In this document: piece after piece, positions 36,227 through 45,594 of the stretch
Layout: every line of letters starts with the position of its first letter
Position numbering within the stretch: position 1 is the stretch's first letter
Assembly (NCBI GenBank): GCA_027692465.1
Contig: JAQEYU010000005.1
Coordinates: 1-64,000 of the forward strand
Source of the DNA: Enterococcaceae bacterium OF42-14pH9A
Lineage (GTDB): Bacteria; Bacillota; Bacilli; Lactobacillales; Enterococcaceae
Direction of reading: 5' to 3'
Length of the DNA: 64,000 nt
Notes under the pieces: model-generated
What the model saw: only the letters and a program-made list of their open reading frames with translations
Databases searched by the model: none
Told to the model about the DNA's origin: nothing
Position numbers and translations under genes: made by a program

Positions 36227-36871
36227 TTACAACGTTTCCGTTTCGTTTTTGCGATTCAAACGCAACAGAATGCTGGCGATTGCAGCAGTCAGGATCCCGC
36301 CGACGATTGCTTCCGGAATGCCTTGGGTACCGATAACTGCCAAAATTGCACCGTAAACCTGGTCAGCACCTTTTTTGATCAGCTGTCCATAAGCATCTTT
36401 GAACAAAAAGTAAATCAGATTCATCACCAGCAGCGTGTTGGTGAGACCGCCGGAAACACCGGCGATGAACAAGGAAACCCCGTCTGCCTTGCCTTTTGAA
36501 AGGTGACGGCAGAGCTTGTAGACATAGTAAGGAACGACCCCAATCAAAATGCGGGGAATGATGGCCACGATCAGTGCTTTCCAGCTGCCGTGATCCGTTC
36601 CGATGATGGGGATGAAAGGGGAGAAGACAAAAGCCAATGCACTGGGGCGAGTCGTGGCGTTGATAACGCTCATGACGCCGAAGCTGGCTCCGAGAAAAGC
36701 GCCCAGGCGCGGTCCCAGAACTACTGAAGCGATAATCACCGGTACATGGAGAATCGTAGCGTTCAGCGGTCCGATGGGGATGAAGCCCAGAAACGGCACC
36801 GCCGACATCAGGATCATGATTCCTAAAAAGAAAGCGGTCAATACGATATCAAAGGTTTTCTTGTTTTTCAT
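36227..36871 (-). CDS. panT: ECF transporter substrate-binding membrane component, probably pantothenate (PanT)
   Basis: 214 aa with six hydrophobic segments. FDIVLTAFFLGIMILMSAVP and LNATILHVPVIIASVVLGPR follow the ECF S-component pattern, with the small-residue motif of helix 1 that docks to the EcfT subunit. It is last in a minus-strand operon with coaB and coaC, the position of PanT in streptococci, so pantothenate is the likely substrate. It needs the shared EcfA-EcfA'-EcfT module, not found in this window. AGGAG precedes the ATG at 36871. Confidence 0.8.
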   Translation of the reverse strand: MKNKKTFDIVLTAFFLGIMILMSAVPFLGFIPIGPLNATILHVPVIIASVVLGPRLGAFLGASFGVMSVINATTRPSALAFVFSPFIPIIGTDHGSWKALIVAIIPRILIGVVPYYVYKLCRHLSKGKADGVSLFIAGVSGGLTNTLLVMNLIYFLFKDAYGQLIKKGADQVYGAILAVIGTQGIPEAIVGGILTAAIASILLRLNRKNETETL

Positions 36872-36920
36872 TGTGCTAACTCCTGTCGCAATGGATTGTG
36901 GTCGGTAAATTCCTTGGGGT

Positions 36921-37487
36921 TCAGTCTTGTTCGCGGTCGTTTTCTGCCAGTGCGGCTTCGACGGCCTTGACGATCGTTTCGACTGTAGCCAGGGCCCCCC
37001 GTCCGAAATCACCGCAGGCCAGCATGGCTTCCCGCGGTTCTATCTCTTTATACCCAACTTCTTTCAAGTAAGCAAGATTTTTTTGATTGACGGGATTTTG
37101 ATACATATAGGTATTCATCGCCGGTGCAATCAGCCGCGGTGTACCGGGACGGATCGCCATTGCAACGGTTGAAACCATATCGTCGGCAATCCCGTTGGCC
37201 AATTTGCCGATGGTGTTGGCAGTAGCCGGTGCAACGACGAAGAGGTCGGCCCCTTTGGCCAGATCGATATGATTGATCTGATCCGGCTGATTTTCCGCCA
37301 TGACATCTGTGTGGACTGCTCGTTTGGACAAAGACTGCAAGGTCAGCGGAGTGATGAATTTCGTGGCATTTCGCGTCATCAAAACATCGACTGCGTAGCC
37401 CCGTTTGGTGAGTTCGTTGGTGAGATCGGCAGCTTTATAAGCAGAAATACTGGCAGAAACTCCCAGCAGGATATGTTTTTGCTTCAT
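36921..37487 (-). CDS. coaC: Phosphopantothenoylcysteine decarboxylase
   Basis: 188 aa. Flavin-dependent decarboxylase: GVSASISAYKAADL near residue 9, HIDLAKGADLFVVAPATANT near 73, the substrate-binding APAMNTYMYQNP near 121 and the redox-active Cys in MLACGDFGRG near 153. It makes 4'-phosphopantetheine in coenzyme A synthesis. As in streptococci and enterococci, coaC is separate from coaB rather than fused. AGGAG lies upstream. Confidence 0.92.
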   Translation of the reverse strand: MKQKHILLGVSASISAYKAADLTNELTKRGYAVDVLMTRNATKFITPLTLQSLSKRAVHTDVMAENQPDQINHIDLAKGADLFVVAPATANTIGKLANGIADDMVSTVAMAIRPGTPRLIAPAMNTYMYQNPVNQKNLAYLKEVGYKEIEPREAMLACGDFGRGALATVETIVKAVEAALAENDREQD

Positions 37488-37558
37488 GATAAAAACTCCT
37501 TTTCAAATAAGTAGATAATGGCAGATAAAGCAGCCCTCAAAAGGTGCTGCTCGTAAAA

Positions 37559-38329
37559 TCAGTGTTTTTTGCGAACATCAGCGGCGATTGTCGTTAGGAT
37601 CAACTCGGCGATAGCCGCTTTTGTGTCAGCTTCACCTGTGATGCCGTTTTTGCTTAGCAGATAGCCGTGGTGCTGCCCGTCAGTGATCGTGGTCAAGTCA
37701 TTAGCCAGCACATAGTCGGCCTGGTTTTTCGCCAAATTATCGGCGGCGACTTTAAGCAGTTCTGTTTCTGAGACGGCTACCAATAATTTGAAGCCTACCA
37801 GAATTGTTTCCGGCTGTTTTTCTTTGATCATGGCGATGACTTTTGGTGTCTGTTTCAGCACCAAAAGCAGGTGCTCCGTCTGAGAGGACAGTTTGGTCTG
37901 GGCTGGGGCGTCTTTGGCGATTTGTAGCAGCAGCTCGTTGAAGACCTCATCAGAAAGCAGCTCGTCAGTTTCCCGTGTTTTCAGCCAGCCGTTGAAGGCT
38001 TTCAGCCAGGCAGCCTGGTCACTGCTGACTTGCGGTGTAAAATCGCTGACGGCCATTGAATGAATCACGGCATCATAGGCCTGTTTTTCCAAAAGGGCTG
38101 CCATCGTCTCATGGAGTTCGGCAGTGTTTTCAATCCGGTGCAGGCGGATTCGAGGATCGCCGGGAGGCTCGACAGCCCCCTTGGCGATGATGTAATCAAC
38201 GATGATAGTTTGTTGAGCCAAAGCGGCTTTTGCCAATGCCGCCCCCAATTTTCCGGAAGAATGATTGGTGATGGAACGGACCTCGTCGATTTTTTCCGAG
38301 GTACCGCCGGCTGTGATCAGGATATGCAT
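37559..38329 (-). CDS. coaB: Phosphopantothenate-cysteine ligase
   Basis: 256 aa. LITAGGTSEKIDEVRSITNH, SSGKLGAALA and the Lys-containing loop ILVGFKL near 188 match the CoaB ligase domain of split type. It joins cysteine to 4'-phosphopantothenate. ATG at 38329 has TAGGTG before it; its Shine-Dalgarno overlaps the stop of the upstream acuI-like gene, so the two are coupled. Confidence 0.9.
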   Translation of the reverse strand: MHILITAGGTSEKIDEVRSITNHSSGKLGAALAKAALAQQTIIVDYIIAKGAVEPPGDPRIRLHRIENTAELHETMAALLEKQAYDAVIHSMAVSDFTPQVSSDQAAWLKAFNGWLKTRETDELLSDEVFNELLLQIAKDAPAQTKLSSQTEHLLLVLKQTPKVIAMIKEKQPETILVGFKLLVAVSETELLKVAADNLAKNQADYVLANDLTTITDGQHHGYLLSKNGITGEADTKAAIAELILTTIAADVRKKH

Positions 38330-38338
38330 AGTTTTCAC

Positions 38339-39316
38339 CTACAATTTCACGATAGTCCGGCCGCTGTGGCTGCCGGCTAAAAGGGCTTGTGCGGTCGCCG
38401 GAACGTCGGCAAGGGCGATTTCCGTGACCGACAGCTGCTGCAAAAAGTGCAAGTCGTCTGCTAATTCCTGCCAGACGGCCCGCCGCAGTGTCATGGGGAC
38501 ATTGACGGAATCGATTCCGGACAAGGTGATACCCCGCAGAATAAAAGGCAGAACGGTGGTGGTCAATTTGATCCCGCCGGCATTACCGCACAGCGCAGCT
38601 ACCCCACCATAATAAACGGCTGGCAGGATCTGTGCCAGTAAATCGCCTCCGACTGTATCAATGACACCGTGAAACAATTGTTTGGAAAGCGGCCGCGGCT
38701 GATCGGAAAGCAGCTCTTCCGGTCTTATGACGCGATTTGCGCCCAATTCTGTCAGCTGTTTTACGGCTTCAGGCTTGCGACTGACCGCTGTAATGTTTTT
38801 ATATCCCAGCTGTGCCAGCAGTGCGATGGCAAAACTGCCGACTCCGCCGCTGGCTCCTGTCACCAGAATCGTCTGTTCCGGTGTTGTTTTAGCGGTCACG
38901 GCTCGGACCGCCAGTGCCGCTGTAAAGCCGGCTGTTCCGATAGTCGCGGCCTCCCGGGGGCTCAAGTTGGTCGGTAACGGTACCAACCAGTCAACCGGAA
39001 CTGCCTGAAAGTCACTGAGACCGCCGGGCCGGCTGACACCCAGTCCATAACCGGTGACAAGTACCGGCAGTCCCGCAGGAAATGCGGAATCGCGGCTCTC
39101 AACCACGATGCCTGCCAGATCAATCCCCGGTGTCATGGGATAATTCCGGATGACCCCGCCTTTTTCACTCAGCGCCAGTGCATCTTTGTAATTGACTGCC
39201 GACCATTGGATTTGGAGCAATACCTCACCAGGGCCGGGCTCTGGTCTAGGTATACTTTCTACAGCAACGGAGAAGACCGGTTCATTTCTTACCACCAGTG
39301 CCTTGCATGTCTTCAT
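38339..39316 (-). CDS. YhdH/AcuI-type NADPH-dependent quinone/acryloyl-CoA reductase
   Basis: 325 aa. Medium-chain dehydrogenase without the catalytic zinc: SAVNYKDALALSEKGG near residue 39, GIDLAGIV near 65, NADPH motif GASGGVGSFAIALLAQLGY near 154. Members of this YhdH/YhfP branch reduce quinones or acrylyl-CoA. It is the first gene of the operon with coaB, coaC and panT; the link to coenzyme A may be meaningful or just transcriptional. GGGAGGG precedes the ATG. Confidence 0.85.
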   Translation of the reverse strand: MKTCKALVVRNEPVFSVAVESIPRPEPGPGEVLLQIQWSAVNYKDALALSEKGGVIRNYPMTPGIDLAGIVVESRDSAFPAGLPVLVTGYGLGVSRPGGLSDFQAVPVDWLVPLPTNLSPREAATIGTAGFTAALAVRAVTAKTTPEQTILVTGASGGVGSFAIALLAQLGYKNITAVSRKPEAVKQLTELGANRVIRPEELLSDQPRPLSKQLFHGVIDTVGGDLLAQILPAVYYGGVAALCGNAGGIKLTTTVLPFILRGITLSGIDSVNVPMTLRRAVWQELADDLHFLQQLSVTEIALADVPATAQALLAGSHSGRTIVKL

Positions 39317-39337
39317 TAACAGACCCTCCCATTAGCG

Positions 39338-39366
39338 GAAAAAAGGACGACTGCTGAAAAGTCGTC
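39338..39366 (-). terminator. Intrinsic terminator in the leader of the acuI-like/coa/panT operon
   Basis: On the minus strand GACGACT-TTTCAGC-AGTCGTC is followed by a T-run, ending about 22 bases before the acuI-like start codon. No minus-strand gene lies upstream, so it either attenuates this operon or shields it from stray transcription. Confidence 0.55.
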
Positions 39367-39612
39367 ATTTCCCCATTTCTTTTCAATCAATGATACCATA
39401 AACAAAGCACGCCGCTACAGTATATCTGCTTTGGCGGCAGAGCAAAAAGCAGTGACTTTCAGCCGGAAACGATTTTCGGAAAACGGGTCTGAATTTCTGC
39501 TTGTTTTTTTGGCAAGAATCAGTATGCTTATGAAGTAACTTAAAAAAACGGAAGTAGCGTTTCAAATGGTGGCGTGAAGGCATCGAAGCGCTATAAAAAG
39601 GGGAGGACGACA

Positions 39613-40704
39613 GTGGCAAAACCGATCATTTCATTCGAGCACGTGACTAAGCGCTATGAAGATACTGACGATGCGGTGCTGAAAGATATCAGTTTTGATA
39701 TCGAGGAAGGAAAGTTTTACACATTATTGGGACCATCCGGCTGCGGCAAGACGACTATCTTGCGGATTATCGCCGGATTTTCCGAAGCAACCGAGGGAGA
39801 CATTTATTTCGATCAGAAACGAATCAATGACATCCCCGCCAATAAACGCCTAGTAAACACGGTGTTCCAGGATTATGCATTGTTTCCGCATATGAATGTT
39901 TTCGACAACGTGGCATTCGGCCTGAAGATCAAAAAGCTGCCGAAAGCCGAGATCGAAAAGAAAGTAATGGAGGCTTTGCGCCTTGTCCAACTGAAAGGCT
40001 ATGAAAAACGTGAAATCAGTGAGATGTCCGGGGGCCAGCGACAACGGGTAGCGATTGCCCGTGCCATCGTCAACGAGCCCAAAGTCCTGCTTTTGGATGA
40101 ACCTTTGTCGGCATTGGATCTGAAACTGCGAACCGATATGCAATATGAACTACGGGAGCTGCAACAGCGCCTGGGGATCACCTTTATCTTTGTCACCCAT
40201 GACCAGGAAGAAGCGTTGGCGATGAGTGACATCATATTTGTCATGAACAAAGGTAAAATTGTCCAAAGCGGTACACCGGTGGATATTTACGATGAGCCGA
40301 TCAACCATTTTGTGGCAGATTTTGTCGGTGAATCCAACATCGTCTCCGGCACAATGATCGAAGACAACCTGGTGGAGTTTGTCGGCAAGCGTTTTGAATG
40401 TGTCGACAGCGGGATGCGCCCGAATGAACCGGTGGAGATTGTCTTGCGACCGGAGGATCTGTCCATTACCACTGTCGATCGGGGCAAGCTGGTTGTAAAA
40501 GTCGATACGCAGCTTTTCCGCGGGGTTCATTACGAGATCATCTGCTATGACGAAGACGGCAATGAATGGATGGTTCATTCAACCCGTAAAGCCAAAGAAG
40601 GCAGTCAAGTCGGCCTGTATTTTGAGCCGGAAGACATCCACGTGATGCGTTTCAACGAGTCGGAAGAAGATTTTGACGCTCGTTTGGAAAGCTACGAAGA
40701 ATAG
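39613..40704 (+). CDS. potA: Spermidine/putrescine ABC transporter ATPase
   Basis: 363 aa. Walker [10 protein letters not shown] near residue 38, signature [14 protein letters not shown] near 138, Walker [12 protein letters not shown] near 160, H-loop [12 protein letters not shown] near 195, and a C-terminal TOBE domain. It powers polyamine import with PotB, PotC and PotD. GGGGAGG sets the GTG start at 39613. First gene of the potABCD operon. Confidence 0.93.
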   Translation: MAKPIISFEHVTKRYEDTDDAVLKDISFDIEEGKFYTLLGPSGCGKTTILRIIAGFSEATEGDIYFDQKRINDIPANKRLVNTVFQDYALFPHMNVFDNVAFGLKIKKLPKAEIEKKVMEALRLVQLKGYEKREISEMSGGQRQRVAIARAIVNEPKVLLLDEPLSALDLKLRTDMQYELRELQQRLGITFIFVTHDQEEALAMSDIIFVMNKGKIVQSGTPVDIYDEPINHFVADFVGESNIVSGTMIEDNLVEFVGKRFECVDSGMRPNEPVEIVLRPEDLSITTVDRGKLVVKVDTQLFRGVHYEIICYDEDGNEWMVHSTRKAKEGSQVGLYFEPEDIHVMRFNESEEDFDARLESYEE

Positions 40705-40715
40705 GGGGCGCCAAT

Positions 40716-41525
40716 ATGACAAAAATGCGTCGTCTCTATTCAGTTCCTTATTTTATCTGGTTGCTGTTGTTTGTGATTGCGCCGGTCCTTTTGATCGTCT
40801 ATCAATCGTTTTTTGATATGGACGGCAACTTCACCTTCGCCAATTATCAAACCTATCTCGCCAGCGGAAAATACCTGACCATGACCTTGAATTCTGTGGT
40901 CTATGCTTTTTTGATTACCGTCTTGACCTTGCTGATCAGCTATCCGACTGCCTATTTCTTGACGAAGCTCAAACACAAAGATCTGTGGCTGTTATTGATC
41001 ATTTTGCCCACCTGGGTGAACCTGCTGCTGAAAGCTTATGCCTTCATCGGAATCTTCGGCGTTCATGGCGGCATCAATAATTTTCTGGGACTTTTCGGGA
41101 TCGCTCCCAAGCAGATCCTCTTTACTGATTTCAGCTTTCTGGTTGTAGCTACTTATATTGAGCTGCCCTTCATGATCATGCCGATTTTCAATGCTTTGGA
41201 AGAGTTGAATCCTTCGCTGATCTTTGCCAGTCGTGACCTGGGGGCCAATAGTTTTGAAACCTTCCGGCGGGTGATTTTCCCGCTGTCTCTGAATGGCGTC
41301 AAAAGTGGCGTCCAGGCTGTCTTTATCCCGTCTTTGTCACTGTTTATGCTGACTCGTCTGATCGGCGGAAACCGGGTAATCACCCTGGGAACTGCCATCG
41401 AACAGCACTTTTTAGTGACCCAAAACTGGGGCATGGGTTCGACCATCGGCGTGATCCTGATCATCGCGATGTTCATCGTGATGCTCCTCACCGGTGAAAA
41501 AAGGAAGGGAGGACGCCGCACATGA
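40716..41525 (+). CDS. potB: Spermidine/putrescine ABC transporter permease
   Basis: 269 aa with six membrane segments. The EAA loop that contacts PotA is near residue 168 (LEELNPSLIFASRDLGANSF). PotB forms half of the transmembrane channel. It starts 11 bases after potA and overlaps potC by ATGA. Confidence 0.93.
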   Translation: MTKMRRLYSVPYFIWLLLFVIAPVLLIVYQSFFDMDGNFTFANYQTYLASGKYLTMTLNSVVYAFLITVLTLLISYPTAYFLTKLKHKDLWLLLIILPTWVNLLLKAYAFIGIFGVHGGINNFLGLFGIAPKQILFTDFSFLVVATYIELPFMIMPIFNALEELNPSLIFASRDLGANSFETFRRVIFPLSLNGVKSGVQAVFIPSLSLFMLTRLIGGNRVITLGTAIEQHFLVTQNWGMGSTIGVILIIAMFIVMLLTGEKRKGGRRT

Positions 41526-42367
41526 AGAAGAAATTCCGTTGGTCCAATCTGTATCTGGCAGCCGTCTTTATTGTGCTGTACCTGCCGATTTTCTATCTGA
41601 TTTTTTACTCCTTCAATGCAGGTGATTCAATGAACAGCTTCAGCGGCTTTTCGTTGCAGCACTATCAAGCGGTCTTTCAAGATACCCGCCTGATCATCAT
41701 TGTCTTGAATACGTTTATGTTGGCTTTCTTGTCGGCACTTTTGGCCACTGTCATCGGCACGTTCGGTGCAATGGCAATCTACTACACAAAGAAACGCCGG
41801 ACGCGTACGGCGCTTTTGTCTGCCAATAACATTTTGATGGTTTCCCCGGATGTCATCATCGGTGCCAGCTTTCTGATTTTTTTTACGATGGTGGGAAGTG
41901 TCTTCAAAAGCTTTCAATTAGGCTTTACCAGTGTGCTTTTGAGCCATATCGCTTTTTCAATCCCCATCGTAGTCTTGATGGTCCTGCCGAAACTGCAGGA
42001 AATGAATGATTCCATGGTGGATGCAGCACGGGATCTGGGAGCCAATAACCTGCAGGTATTACAGAATATCATTCTGCCGTTTTTGACACCGGGAATCATC
42101 GCCGGCTATTTCATGGCCTTCACCTATTCACTGGATGACTTTGCGGTGACCTTCTTTGTTACCGGAAACGGCTTTACGACGATGTCTGTCGAGATCTATT
42201 CCCGCGCACGACAAGGGATCAGCCTGGAGATCAATGCCTTATCCACGCTAGTCTTCTTGTTCTCGATGATCTTGGTGGTGGGGTATTATTTCATCAGTAA
42301 AGAAAACCGCGTGAAAAAACCGGGCCGCCTGCGCCGCAAGGGAATGGAGGTGCCGGAGATCCGATGA
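41522..42367 (+). CDS. potC: Spermidine/putrescine ABC transporter permease
   Basis: 281 aa, six membrane segments. The EAA loop reads MNDSMVDAARDLGANNLQVL near residue 160. PotC pairs with PotB in the membrane. ATGA overlaps at both ends make translation of potB, potC and potD coupled. Confidence 0.93.
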   Translation: MKKKFRWSNLYLAAVFIVLYLPIFYLIFYSFNAGDSMNSFSGFSLQHYQAVFQDTRLIIIVLNTFMLAFLSALLATVIGTFGAMAIYYTKKRRTRTALLSANNILMVSPDVIIGASFLIFFTMVGSVFKSFQLGFTSVLLSHIAFSIPIVVLMVLPKLQEMNDSMVDAARDLGANNLQVLQNIILPFLTPGIIAGYFMAFTYSLDDFAVTFFVTGNGFTTMSVEIYSRARQGISLEINALSTLVFLFSMILVVGYYFISKENRVKKPGRLRRKGMEVPEIR

Positions 42368-43437
42368 AACGTCTGCAATCATTGATCATCGGGATCGTAG
42401 CCATCATCTGCGTGCTGCTCTTAGGTGTCAAACAGCTGGAGCACGCGACCGGAATGGCTGGTGCCAAAGTCGTCAATATCTACAACTGGGGCGACTACAT
42501 CGATCCTGACCTGATCGCAAAATTTGAAAAAGAGACCGGCTATAAAGTGAACTACGAGACCTTCGATTCAAACGAGGCCATGTTTACCAAGATCCAGCAG
42601 GGGGGGACTGCTTATGACATCACCATCCCTTCTGAATACATGATCCAAAAGATGATGAAAGAAAACCTGCTGGTCAAACTGGACCACCGCAAAATCAAAG
42701 GCTTGGAAAATATCCATGATGATTTTCTGGATTTGAGTTTTGATCCCGGAAATCAGTACTCCATCCCTTATTTCTGGGGAACGTTGGGAATTGTCTACAA
42801 TGACAAATTCATCAAAGAAGGCGCCATTACGTCATGGAATGATCTCTGGAACAAGGATTACCGCGATACGTTGATGGTGATCGACGGTGCTCGGGAGGTC
42901 ATGGGTATCGGCCTGCAAAGCTTTGGCTATTCCTTAAACTCCAAAGATGACAAACAGCTGCATCAGGCTTTTGAGCACTTGAAAGGTCTGACGCCGAATA
43001 TCAAAGCAATCGTTGCCGATGAGATCAAGATGTACATGGCTAACGAAGAAAGCTCCCTAGCGATCACTTTCTCCGGTGAAGCAGCCGATATGATGTATGA
43101 AAACGAACATCTTCATTATGTGATTCCTGAAGAAGGCTCCAATTTGTGGTTTGACAACATCGTGATTCCCAAAACTGCGAAAAATATCGACGGGGCCTAC
43201 GCCTTCATCAATTTCATGCTGGAACCCCAAAATGCTGCGCAAAATGCGGAATATATCGGCTATTCCACACCGAATGAAAAGGCTAAGGAGCTCTTGCCGA
43301 AAGAAGTTTCCGGTGATACCCAATTCTATCCTACTGATGACATGTTGGAGAATATGGAAGTCTATGAGGATCTGGGGAAAGATTACCTGGGGATTTATAA
43401 CGATTTGTTCCTTGAACTGAAGATGTATAGGAGATAG
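42364..43437 (+). CDS. potD: Spermidine/putrescine-binding protein
   Basis: 357 aa. Type II periplasmic-binding fold with VNIYNWGDYIDPDLIAKFEK near residue 37, DITIPSEYMIQKM near 88, YFWGTLGIVYND near 140. The N-terminal hydrophobic segment (8-21) has no clear lipobox Cys before the mature part; ICVLLLG contains a Cys within the membrane span instead. It may stay anchored by this helix rather than by lipid. Last gene of the operon. Confidence 0.9.
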   Translation: MKRLQSLIIGIVAIICVLLLGVKQLEHATGMAGAKVVNIYNWGDYIDPDLIAKFEKETGYKVNYETFDSNEAMFTKIQQGGTAYDITIPSEYMIQKMMKENLLVKLDHRKIKGLENIHDDFLDLSFDPGNQYSIPYFWGTLGIVYNDKFIKEGAITSWNDLWNKDYRDTLMVIDGAREVMGIGLQSFGYSLNSKDDKQLHQAFEHLKGLTPNIKAIVADEIKMYMANEESSLAITFSGEAADMMYENEHLHYVIPEEGSNLWFDNIVIPKTAKNIDGAYAFINFMLEPQNAAQNAEYIGYSTPNEKAKELLPKEVSGDTQFYPTDDMLENMEVYEDLGKDYLGIYNDLFLELKMYRR

Positions 43438-43526
43438 TGGCAAAACTCAGTAAAAGCGGGAATTTATCGTCCGTCTAATCAGGGAAAGAGCCTCCATTTT
43501 CCCTTTAGTTCTCCAATATTATACAG

Positions 43527-43552
43527 AAAGCGGCTGAAGAGCCGCTTTTTTT
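43527..43552 (+). terminator. Terminator after potABCD
   Basis: AAGCGGCT-GAAG-AGCCGCTT followed by TTTTT. Confidence 0.88.
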
Positions 43553-43562
43553 GATAAAAGGA

Positions 43563-43721
43563 TTAGGATGTGCCTGAAAACACCAGTGGTAGCTATTTTG
43601 CTCCTTTTCACCGCAATCTGCTCGTAAATGTGCAGCTTTGCACCACATAAGCTGCGCTTTACGCCTTGCTTTCGGCAGGTCCGAAAAAATCTGGATGATT
43701 CCGGTGTTTTCAGACAGGCTA
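43563..43721 (+). repeat. Dispersed repeat copy F
   Basis: Full-length, 159 bp, from TTAGGATGTGCCTGAAAAC to GTTTTCAGACAGGCTATA, with GTGTTTTCAGACAGGC as the clearest right end of the family. The core TTTGCACCACATAAGCTGCG is consensus-like and GCAGCTT/AAGCTGC can pair. Confidence 0.92.
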
Positions 43722-44171
43722 TATCTTTTTGAAGTATTATGGGCACTGAGACACCAGTCTTCATAACACTTTTCATATGGCTGAATTCTTTTTAAAATGG
43801 AAGTGCGGAAGCGAATATTTGGCATGCAACTTTCTTTGAGCATTATCAGAAGTAGCCTCACTTTTTGAAGGAATACCACCAGAGGATGCGAGCAGTTGTA
43901 AAAATTTGAAGGAGTTAAAATGAGATGCGGCCAGTTTTTGCCGAATTTTTCTGTTTAATTTGGGAATAGCCTTTGTGATAAATATCCGTCCCCACTTTTT
44001 CAGCGGCCTCGGAGTATTATGCGCTATTTTTTGAAACCATTGAGGGCATTTGCTTTGAGTTGTTTCATCATCAATAAATAGTTTTCAGTCTATATTCAAA
44101 ATGTGCTGAAAAATTTTTCTTCGTTATAGCGCAATGGTTACGTTAGTCGTTTGACAGGACAAAAAGCATCT
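43722..44171. other. AT-rich spacer, no gene supported
   Basis: 450 bp of lower GC than the flanks. An ATG after AAGGAG near 43918 gives only a 12-codon peptide. A minus-strand frame (43505-43879) crosses repeat F and matches no family I know, so it is not called. The right part should hold the yjdF promoter; TTGACA at 44151-44156 and TACAAT at 44174-44179, spaced 17, fit well. Confidence 0.5.
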
Positions 44172-44179
44172 CCTACAAT
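44151..44179 (+). promoter_or_regulatory. Possible -35/-10 pair upstream of or inside the yjdF leader
   Basis: TTGACA at 44151, 17-base spacer, TACAAT at 44174. The -10-like TACAAT coincides with the presumed first strand of the riboswitch P1 helix, so either the aptamer start or this promoter call must be wrong; a start further upstream would resolve it. Confidence 0.35.
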
Positions 44180-44283
44180 AAAGTTGCATAAAAACACGTC
44201 TCGGTTGGTAGTCCGAGAGCGCAAAAGCGTCAGTAACCTTCCCTCCAGGTCGTCCATTGCAATCTATATAAGGAGGGGTCATC
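44172..44283 (+). ncRNA. yjdF-type (azaaromatic) riboswitch
   Basis: The leader just before yjdF shows the layout of the yjdF motif: an outer pairing of ACAAT (44175) with ATTG (44255), hairpin CTCGG/CCGAG (44200-44217) around TTGGTAGT, hairpin GCGC-AAAA-GCGT (44219-44230) and the pyrimidine run CCTTCCCTCC (44237-44246). CCCTCC can pair with GGAGGG of the Shine-Dalgarno at 44272-44277, which would control translation. In known cases the RNA binds many flat azaaromatic compounds and turns yjdF on; ligand binding here is inferred from family and context. Confidence 0.8.
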
Positions 44284-44697
44284 ATGAAATTAACGATTTT
44301 CTTTGATGGCAGCTTTTGGTGCGGATTGGTAGAAGACGAAGAGGACGGGAAAATGAAAGTGCTAAAACACGTTTTTGGTCCCGAACCCAAAGATACGGAA
44401 GTACTTGCTTTTGTAAACACACAGCTTTTGGCAGAAATAGCGAAAGTTCCTAGTGTTTCAATGGCTCGTAAACAAGTAAATGAACATCGTATCAATCCTA
44501 AGCGGTTGCAGCGCATGGTGAATAAAGAAAAGAGTCAACCTGTTTATTCCACTAAAGCGCAGGTAGCGATGCAAGCATCCATCGAGATCAAAAAAGCGCA
44601 ACGCAAAAAAGTGTCAAAAGCACAAAAGCAGGAAGAAGCCCAACGTCGTTTTCAATTGAAGCAAGAAAAAAAGCTGCAAAAGAAGAAAGGACATTGA
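44284..44697 (+). CDS. yjdF: YjdF family protein
   Basis: 137 aa. MKLTIFFDGSFWCGLVEDEE, the segment KVLKHVFGPEPKDTEVLAFV and a long Lys/Gln-rich helical tail (KKAQRKKVSKAQKQEEAQRR) match YjdF (DUF2992). The function is unknown; it is thought to help cope with toxic azaaromatic compounds. AAGGAGGGG is a very strong ribosome site, masked by the upstream riboswitch. Locally AT-richer than the backbone, which suggests acquisition. Confidence 0.9.
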   Translation: MKLTIFFDGSFWCGLVEDEEDGKMKVLKHVFGPEPKDTEVLAFVNTQLLAEIAKVPSVSMARKQVNEHRINPKRLQRMVNKEKSQPVYSTKAQVAMQASIEIKKAQRKKVSKAQKQEEAQRRFQLKQEKKLQKKKGH

Positions 44698-44717
44698 GCT
44701 TGTATTTTGCTATTTAG

Positions 44718-44746
44718 CCGATCATCTGCGAGGTGGTCGGTTTTTC
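44718..44746 (+). terminator. Terminator after yjdF
   Basis: CCGATCA pairs with TGGTCGG, followed by TTTTT. Confidence 0.75.
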
Positions 44747-44871
44747 GTTCTTAATCATTGTTATTAAACGATGGGGTAAGCTGGAAAATAGTAACCCCCC
44801 ACTTCTTAAGAAAACGTAAAAAAGACAGAGAATTTATTCTCTGCTAATCAGTTTAAATGGAGGAGAAGGCA

Positions 44872-45411
44872 TTGGAGCGCTATATCACTTTATTGAGAGG
44901 GATTAATGTCGGTGGCAAAAATAAAATTGCTATGCCTGAGCTGAGAGCCGGTTTTGAAGCGTTAAATTTTCAAGATGTTGTCACTTATATCAATAGTGGC
45001 AACATCATATTTTCGACTGAAAGTAATGATCCAGAAGTACTCTCTTGTCAAATAAAGACCATGATAAAAGAACGTTTTGAGCTGGAGATACCGGTCTTTA
45101 CGCTTTTGCAGGCAGAGCTGGTGGAAATCTTAGCTAACGCACCAACATGGTGGCAAAACGCAGATACCAAGATTTATGATAATTTAGTTTTTCTTATCCC
45201 GCCGGTAACCGTATCAGAGTTTCATAAAGCTGTAGGGGCGTTAAGTGAAGATTTAGAGCAGGCCGCAGACTATCAAAATGTTATTTTCTGGTCCTATGTG
45301 CGAAAAGATTATCGCAAATCAAATTGGTGGTCAAAAACTGCTAATAAAAAAATAAAGGACCAGATTACAATTCGCACCGCCAACACGGTGTCCAAAATTG
45401 CAAGTTTATAA
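44872..45411 (+). CDS. DUF1697 family protein
   Basis: 179 aa. RYITLLRGINVGGKNKIAMP at the start, YINSGNIIFSTES near 45 and the C-terminal RTANTVSKIASL are the hallmarks of DUF1697, a small fold of unknown function common in Firmicutes and Actinobacteria. The start is TTG at 44872: GGAGGAG lies just before it, while the in-frame ATG at 44857 overlaps that Shine-Dalgarno and has none of its own. Lies in the AT-rich patch. Confidence 0.82.
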   Translation: MERYITLLRGINVGGKNKIAMPELRAGFEALNFQDVVTYINSGNIIFSTESNDPEVLSCQIKTMIKERFELEIPVFTLLQAELVEILANAPTWWQNADTKIYDNLVFLIPPVTVSEFHKAVGALSEDLEQAADYQNVIFWSYVRKDYRKSNWWSKTANKKIKDQITIRTANTVSKIASL

Positions 45412-45594
45412 AGATTTGAAAATTTCTATTGTGGGGAAAAATAGTATCGTTTATGAAAAGCCCCAATTTTTGTTAGCAATATAAAAGCTGTATTATAGCA
45501 GAATTGTTCAAAATAAAGAATGAAGGTCTACTTACTATAACAATAACAGTAAGTTTGAGAATTTAAGTAACAGTCTGAAAAGGGAGAGTAGGGA

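Noticed and set aside
43505..43879. Minus-strand frame of 124 codons
   Set aside because: Mostly repeat F read in reverse; the part outside the repeat matches nothing I know and lacks a ribosome site.
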